Shown here: positions 59,532 to 64,000 of the stretch, piece after piece | How positions within the stretch are numbered: the first letter of the stretch is position 1 | How the letters are laid out: every line of letters starts with the position of its first letter | DNA from: Margaritifera margaritifera | Taxonomy: Eukaryota; Mollusca; Bivalvia; Unionida; Margaritiferidae | Direction: 5' to 3' | Length of the DNA: 64,000 bases | Assembly (NCBI GenBank): GCA_029931535.1 | Contig: JAQPZY010001346.1 | Coordinates: 2,170,001-2,234,000 of the forward strand | The notes under the pieces: model-generated | Database searches by the model: none | Told to the model about the DNA's origin: nothing | Seen by the model: the letters and a program-made list of their open reading frames with translations, nothing else | Program-made: the position numbers and the translations under genes

Positions 59532-60189
59532 GGTGAAATTTTCCTTCAATGGTACCCATCACTGCTTTTAATTTCCAATTAGTAGTGCAGACTAATAATA
59601 TTGTTTCATTGTTCACCCATCAATAGCTAATAATTATCAATATTGATCATGGGAGAAAAGGCGACCTACCTAATCAGATTAGCGAGTATTGATTGCACTC
59701 CCAAGCATCTAATGTTGTTTTAATGTCTAAGATTTTTGTCCACATGAAGCATTGATGTATGCATTATACCATCACACCCTTTGTGACTTTTAGCCTAATT
59801 TTCAGATGCCTTTGTTGTCATCATTATCATCACAATCACCATCCTTTAACAACAACAATGAAATCCAGAAAATGATTACCACTTAACTAGCATTACAAAC
59901 GAAGACAAAATCCTCATTCAAGCCAAGGCATTATGGATTCCTGTACTGTATCCATAATATTCATATTATTCATATTGCATGTATTATTATTATTATAATT
60001 ATAATACAGTTGTGATCATGATTTCTTATGAACAATTAAAAAGTTTTAAACTTGCATAATGAGTTCTCCTGATCCAATGTTACATGTTGGTATTCCAAGG
60101 AATCTTGTGGATATCCTGTTTACATGAACTCAGACTGTCAACATTTTATTATCCCCTTGATCATTTAACTCATGAGTGAGAATGGTGAA
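59532..60189. other. No clear feature between hAT remains
   Basis: Could be the eroded middle of the hAT copy whose ends lie on either side, but no coding survives. Short (ATT/TCA) runs occur near 59820 and 59985. Confidence 0.3.
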
Positions 60190-60699
60190 TTTTTCATTGC
60201 GGCACATGTCTATGACTTCTCATCCCAATGAAGACCTAAAGTTTGGGTCATAATACGAGTAGTTTTTGTCTGTTTGCATGAGAACTTTTGTGCAATTTCC
60301 AAGTCCGGGAACATTATTTTGACTAGATCTGATAATGATCTGCTACCAGAAACGGGAGGTTATGTTTGGCTATAAAGTTGGCAAATAGTGTCTCAGCACA
60401 TGCAACTTTGTCCACATTTGATGCAGAATCTGCAAACATGGATTAAAGTGATGGCATATTTGTTGTCGCAGTTAATATGCTTTTATGTGATGGGGTTTCT
60501 GCATCACACATGTCTTTCTTGCCACCATAACAGATTTTAAAATCAGCTTTACAGGAAGAGCAGAATACATATTCATGTCCCTTTGAACTTTATTCCATCC
60601 ACTGAAATTCCCATTTCTATCCATCACTGAATTTCATGTGATAATTCAGTTGCTTCAGTTTGGTATTTAGGCATTGGGAGATAATGCACGCTTAGACAT
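60190..60699 (-). pseudogene. hAT transposase N-terminal fragment
   Basis: ATG at 60699 (MSKRALSPNA), then stops and shifts. Next come YVFCSSCKADFKICYGGKKD (C-x2-C of a BED-like finger), ETPSHKSILTATTNMPSL, ADSASNVDKVACAETLFANF, IAKHNLPFLVADHYSDLVKI and ASKFSC-type KFSCKQTKTTRIMTQTLG. Same family as copy A by its MSKR start, Cys pair and 'AE.LF.NF.A.HNL.F.VADH' stretch. With 57650-57291 it probably formed one gene before copy B was inserted. Confidence 0.65.
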
Positions 60700-61379
60700 C
60701 TTGACGAACTTTAAACACTGAAGTCAAACTGACCCAGTTTTATGCCACTTCAGCTCTTGAGTAATCCAATCATAATCAATTAACATCTTTAATCGTGTCC
60801 AAATTACTTTTAATCATACATAGTATAGACTCTAATCCATCTCAACAACTTTAAACACCTAAGCAGAACATACCTTGTGGAGAGAATCAAAATAATGCAT
60901 GTGTGCATCCCAATATTTAGAACCCTGATTACACAACTTATTTGTCCATCAACACAAAGACCAACCTCTTTTGCACATGACTGTAAGTGTACTTCGTTCT
61001 AACCACCTATCATTTCCATAATTTGTCATTTAGTCGATCTATGGGGTACATAATAATGAACAAGAAATTATACAGTGAGATGCAAGAAAGATTGTGAGTT
61101 TTTGTTGTCCTTGTTAACATATTTGTTGAGCAGTTACATCATATTTCATCTCAAGTTTTTGCAAAAAACATTGTATTACATATTATAATGAGTGAATTCT
61201 GATTTTTTTTCATATCTGAGTACTAATACCTTTTAATAAAAGGTTTGCTCATTTCAAACCACTAGACATAACAAATGACACAAAAAATGTGTTACTGTAG
61301 AATTTGGTACAGGTTACACTGCAGCTATCAAATATTACATTACCGTGATGTTACACGTATCAAGGAAACATGAAAGTTA
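60700..61379. other. No gene seen
   Basis: AT-rich sequence with no credible exon or repeat. Confidence 0.4.
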
Positions 61380-61880
61380 TCTTCCACCCTACCCACCCCA
61401 ATATAATTAGTTGTATGAAATCACCCCAGAACCAATGATAAAGAATGTTATTTAAGTTTTAAAAAATCAGATGAAGATGAAACATGGATGCAAAATTTGG
61501 AGATTTTAAATAGGGCGTGTGTGACACCTCCGATATCCAATTTGAATCGGGGTGAAGTTTTACCTCATATAGATTAAATGTGACAACATCTTTAATTTTT
61601 TCCTTGAAGAATTACTGTTACAAAATCATCCCCAAACCAACTGATCAAGAATGTTATTTAACAGTTATAAAAATCTTACGTAGATGAAACATGGATACAA
61701 CATTAGATTTTAAGTGAGAGTACTGTGACCTCTCCCACCTATCTAATTTTAAATCAGCATGAAGTTTTACATATATTTGATTAAACACTGAGAACTATCT
61801 TTTCCTTTTCCTTAAAGAATTACTGGTACAAAATCGTCCCCAAACCAATATAAAAGAATGCTATGGGCATTTAAAAATTG
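61380..61880. repeat. About 205-bp tandem repeat, about 2.5 copies
   Basis: 'aaatc-tccccaaaccaa-tgat-aagaatg-tattta' recurs at 61418, 61621 and 61830. Each is followed by 'gatgaaacatggat-caaaatt' and 'catgaagttttac-tatat--gattaaa'. Confidence 0.7.
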
Positions 61881-62446
61881 AATGAATACATAAGAATGGA
61901 CATGAACATCACCCCCGCCCCCCTGTTTCATGTAGTTCTACATTATTTACATTGTACCAAGATACCTATTGTAATATAACTAACTGAAGCTGTTCGGCAT
62001 TCAAGGTTTTTCCAGTGACTAGCAACATGGGTTTCACCAGCTTTTGCATGTAAAGATTTTTAACAACTTTTATTCAAAATATATAGTTAAAAAATCAAAG
62101 AATCACATTTACTAGTCTTAAATATTGATGATCAAGAAATTGCTTTAATGCTCTGATAACTTAGGATTGTCAAATTAAATAAACCCCCTCAACAACCACT
62201 GAAATTTAGATGTTTCATGCAATATAAGTTTTAATGAAGTTCATGCAAATATTTTTCCATGAAGGAAGTTTCATTATCACGGTGTTAAGATTGTACCCGA
62301 GTCTAATGTGTGTTGTCATTACAGTCTCGGAGTTTTTGTGGACAGTTGAGTTTTTCTGATTAATTTTACTTAGACTTCCAATAATGATCTAATTCAGTTG
62401 GCAATTTTGCTGGTGTTATCCTTTAAAAAAGATAACTAGAATGAGA

Positions 62447-62730
62447 AATTAGAACTCTGCCTTATTTTCCAACATAGTCCGATGTAATAGGGTGAAAAAA
62501 TGTTTTCTAAGTTATACTTTCTGATGTGAACATTCAAATTCTCACCTGAGCAAAATCTGCACATGAGAAAAATTTGGTTAGTTTTTTCAATGGCTCACAA
62601 AGATCTAACAAACTGCACAAATGAGCTTGCAAAAATCTACCCAATTTAAATGCATTGCTAACAAGTTTCTCATGCTTAGGGGCAGCTTATGGGCAGCTCA
62701 TGTGAATAGGCGAGATTTTTCTGTACTGGA
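62447..62730. repeat. Dispersed repeat with TCTCACRTGAG-type palindromes, copy 2
   Basis: Same orientation as 53275-53560 and collinear with it throughout; differs mainly by single-base gaps in A/T runs. Confidence 0.7.
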
Positions 62731-63734
62731 AGGACTGTACAAACAAATACACATAGGAGCAGAGTCGAGAGAGTAAATATGTGAACAAATGAATGAATTA
62801 ACAAAATAATAAATGAATGTACAAGAAAGAAGACAAATAGTCGGGAATTACAAAATATATCAATGCGCAAGAAGAAATGAGAATAGACAAGACGGGTATC
62901 ATGGTATTTGGCCCAGATGTGTTGCACATGGGGGTCAAATTTCAACTTCACAGAATTCTGTTGAAACAACTCTGATTTTTGGAAGTTCGACACTTTAAAC
63001 CTCAGAAAATTTAATGGTTTATTGAAGAGAAAATTGGCAAGTTTATTTTTTTCTTGTTTGCTGGAGGTAGAGTAGGTTCTGGTTACGGACACTACAGGGT
63101 GAATATAACAAGCAAAGTCAGTCATGGTTTTCACTTGAACATTTAATTTTTTGTAGTATAACAAACTTGAACTCATAAACAAACAGAAATAATAACCTTT
63201 TATGTGACCTAGATAGGTCATAGGCGAATAAAACCTTACTCTCTCTTCAACACCTGCTGAAACACTATTTTAACAGAGCATAACTTTATCAGGACTATAC
63301 TAACAAGGTCAAGGGAAATGGAAAATATTGCTGTTATATATTGTTGTTTGAACCTATAGGCAATAATCAACCACTATGTTCTAGTTCCAGAACTGCATAT
63401 GAAAAAAATTAAATTAAAGTACCAGATAAAGGTACAAACAGTTTACGGACACTACATAATTCACGAAACTGAAAAAACTTATTTTGACTTGTTTTCTGCT
63501 TAAAAAATCTCTTTCGATTCCTTTATCATTAAACAGAAATTGAAAAAGATAATGAAATCTTGGAAGATTGGTACATTTTGTTATTAACTGGAGCCCATTA
63601 ACAGTCTTGCAATACTGAAATTTATGAAACCTTTCGATATCAAATTATAACGACAAGCTATCAGTATAATGCTAAACTTATGAAATTAAATGTTTAATGA
63701 TATATGCAAACAAATTGAGGTGTTTCTTTAGCAC
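62731..63734. other. No gene seen
   Basis: The 181-codon minus-strand frame at 63221-62676 has no recognisable motif. It is hydrophobic and low in complexity and overlaps the dispersed repeat, so I do not call it. 'acggacactaca' occurs at 63083 and 63445. Confidence 0.35.
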
Positions 63735-64000
63735 TGTGTTTGTCCCAAAGGGGCCCCTCTTAATTACAGCTCCACGAATGATGTTATATGCATTCCTTGT
63801 GTCGCTCTCTTTTGCTTTGGCTCTTTCACTTCAGTTAGACTTTCCTGAATTATTTTAAGTATTGTGTCTGCTACTTCAATTTTTCTTCTGCATTCTGGAC
63901 TTGCAATAACATTTTGTTGTGTGAGAATCTTTGAGGTAGATGGAGAGTTAATCAAATATTTTAATGCTTCAGCATTTTCTCTTTGGAGTTGTTTGGAAGA
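63735..64000 (-). pseudogene. Lys/Arg-rich coding fragment of an unnamed repeat-borne family, cut by window edge
   Basis: The minus strand from the right edge reads SSKQLQRENAEALKYLINSP, STSKILTQQNVIASPECRRK, IEVADTILKIIQESLTEVKE and PKQKRATQ. After a one-base shift near 63800 it continues RNAYNIIRGAVIKRGPFGTN and TVLKKHLNL. The 'KYL.SP.T...LT..N...SPE....IE.A..I......S...VK..K.KR....R.A.NII...V' pattern recurs in many invertebrate proteins of unknown function that look transposon-borne. I do not know its role. It continues beyond the window. Confidence 0.35.

Noticed and set aside
62676..63221. A 181-codon minus-strand frame
   Set aside because: Overlaps a dispersed repeat, no recognisable motif, biased hydrophobic composition and no splice sites.

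Overview
This window looks like nuclear DNA of a marine invertebrate, most likely a lophotrochozoan and probably a mollusc. It is AT-rich, with microsatellites, degenerate tandem repeats carrying the 'gaccttgacctttgatc' type of motif, split genes with GT-AG introns, and layers of decayed transposons. There are no operons or bacterial signals. The species call is inference. All family names come from recognising motifs by eye; no search was run.

Host genes. The best host gene is on the minus strand: four small exons at 14278-14216, 10461-10293, 6050-5837 and 809-735. They join in frame with matching phases and read like the C-terminal part of an RNF213 (mysterin)-type giant E3 ligase. The gene continues past the left edge. 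Its introns hold a DIRS-like retroelement (2551-4190), a LINE split by a pogo-like element (6720-9893) and a 45-bp minisatellite (12028-13250). A second split gene on the minus strand (52631 to about 46394) encodes a CxxC-type N-terminus, an acidic segment and a C-terminal PHD finger. It resembles a large uncharacterised metazoan family that I recall as DUF6589-type. Here it carries three in-frame stops and two frameshifts, and it ends abruptly in a hAT element. A BEN-domain-like exon pair (23031-23713, plus strand) carries one in-frame stop.

Mobile DNA. The most informative group is a hAT-like family whose ends begin CATAC and which makes 6-bp target duplications. Complete copies lie at 15091-16725 and 57827-59525. 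A distinct element with similar ends lies at 55956-57284. Further fragments lie at 4810-5190, 44338, 45171-46394 and 53566-53822. Two of these elements sit inside or beside remains of yet another hAT copy (about 60699-57291). Other elements are pogo/Tigger-like elements (7338-9306 and 20103-21164), an 8-bp-TSD hAT MITE (35668-35945), a Polinton/Maverick remnant (27285-28985), five LINE copies and two tRNA-derived SINEs (36770-36974 and 53828-54084).

Repeats. Tandem arrays with periods of 35-37, 43, 45, about 146-150, about 170 and about 205 bp, a 475-bp direct duplication and many (AT)n tracts fill much of the rest. Stretches listed as featureless showed nothing convincing on either strand. 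No single novel functional system stands out. The most unusual objects are the decayed PHD gene fused to a hAT element, the 6-bp-TSD family with nested copies, and the self-complementary TCCGAGG-rich block at 25259-25645.
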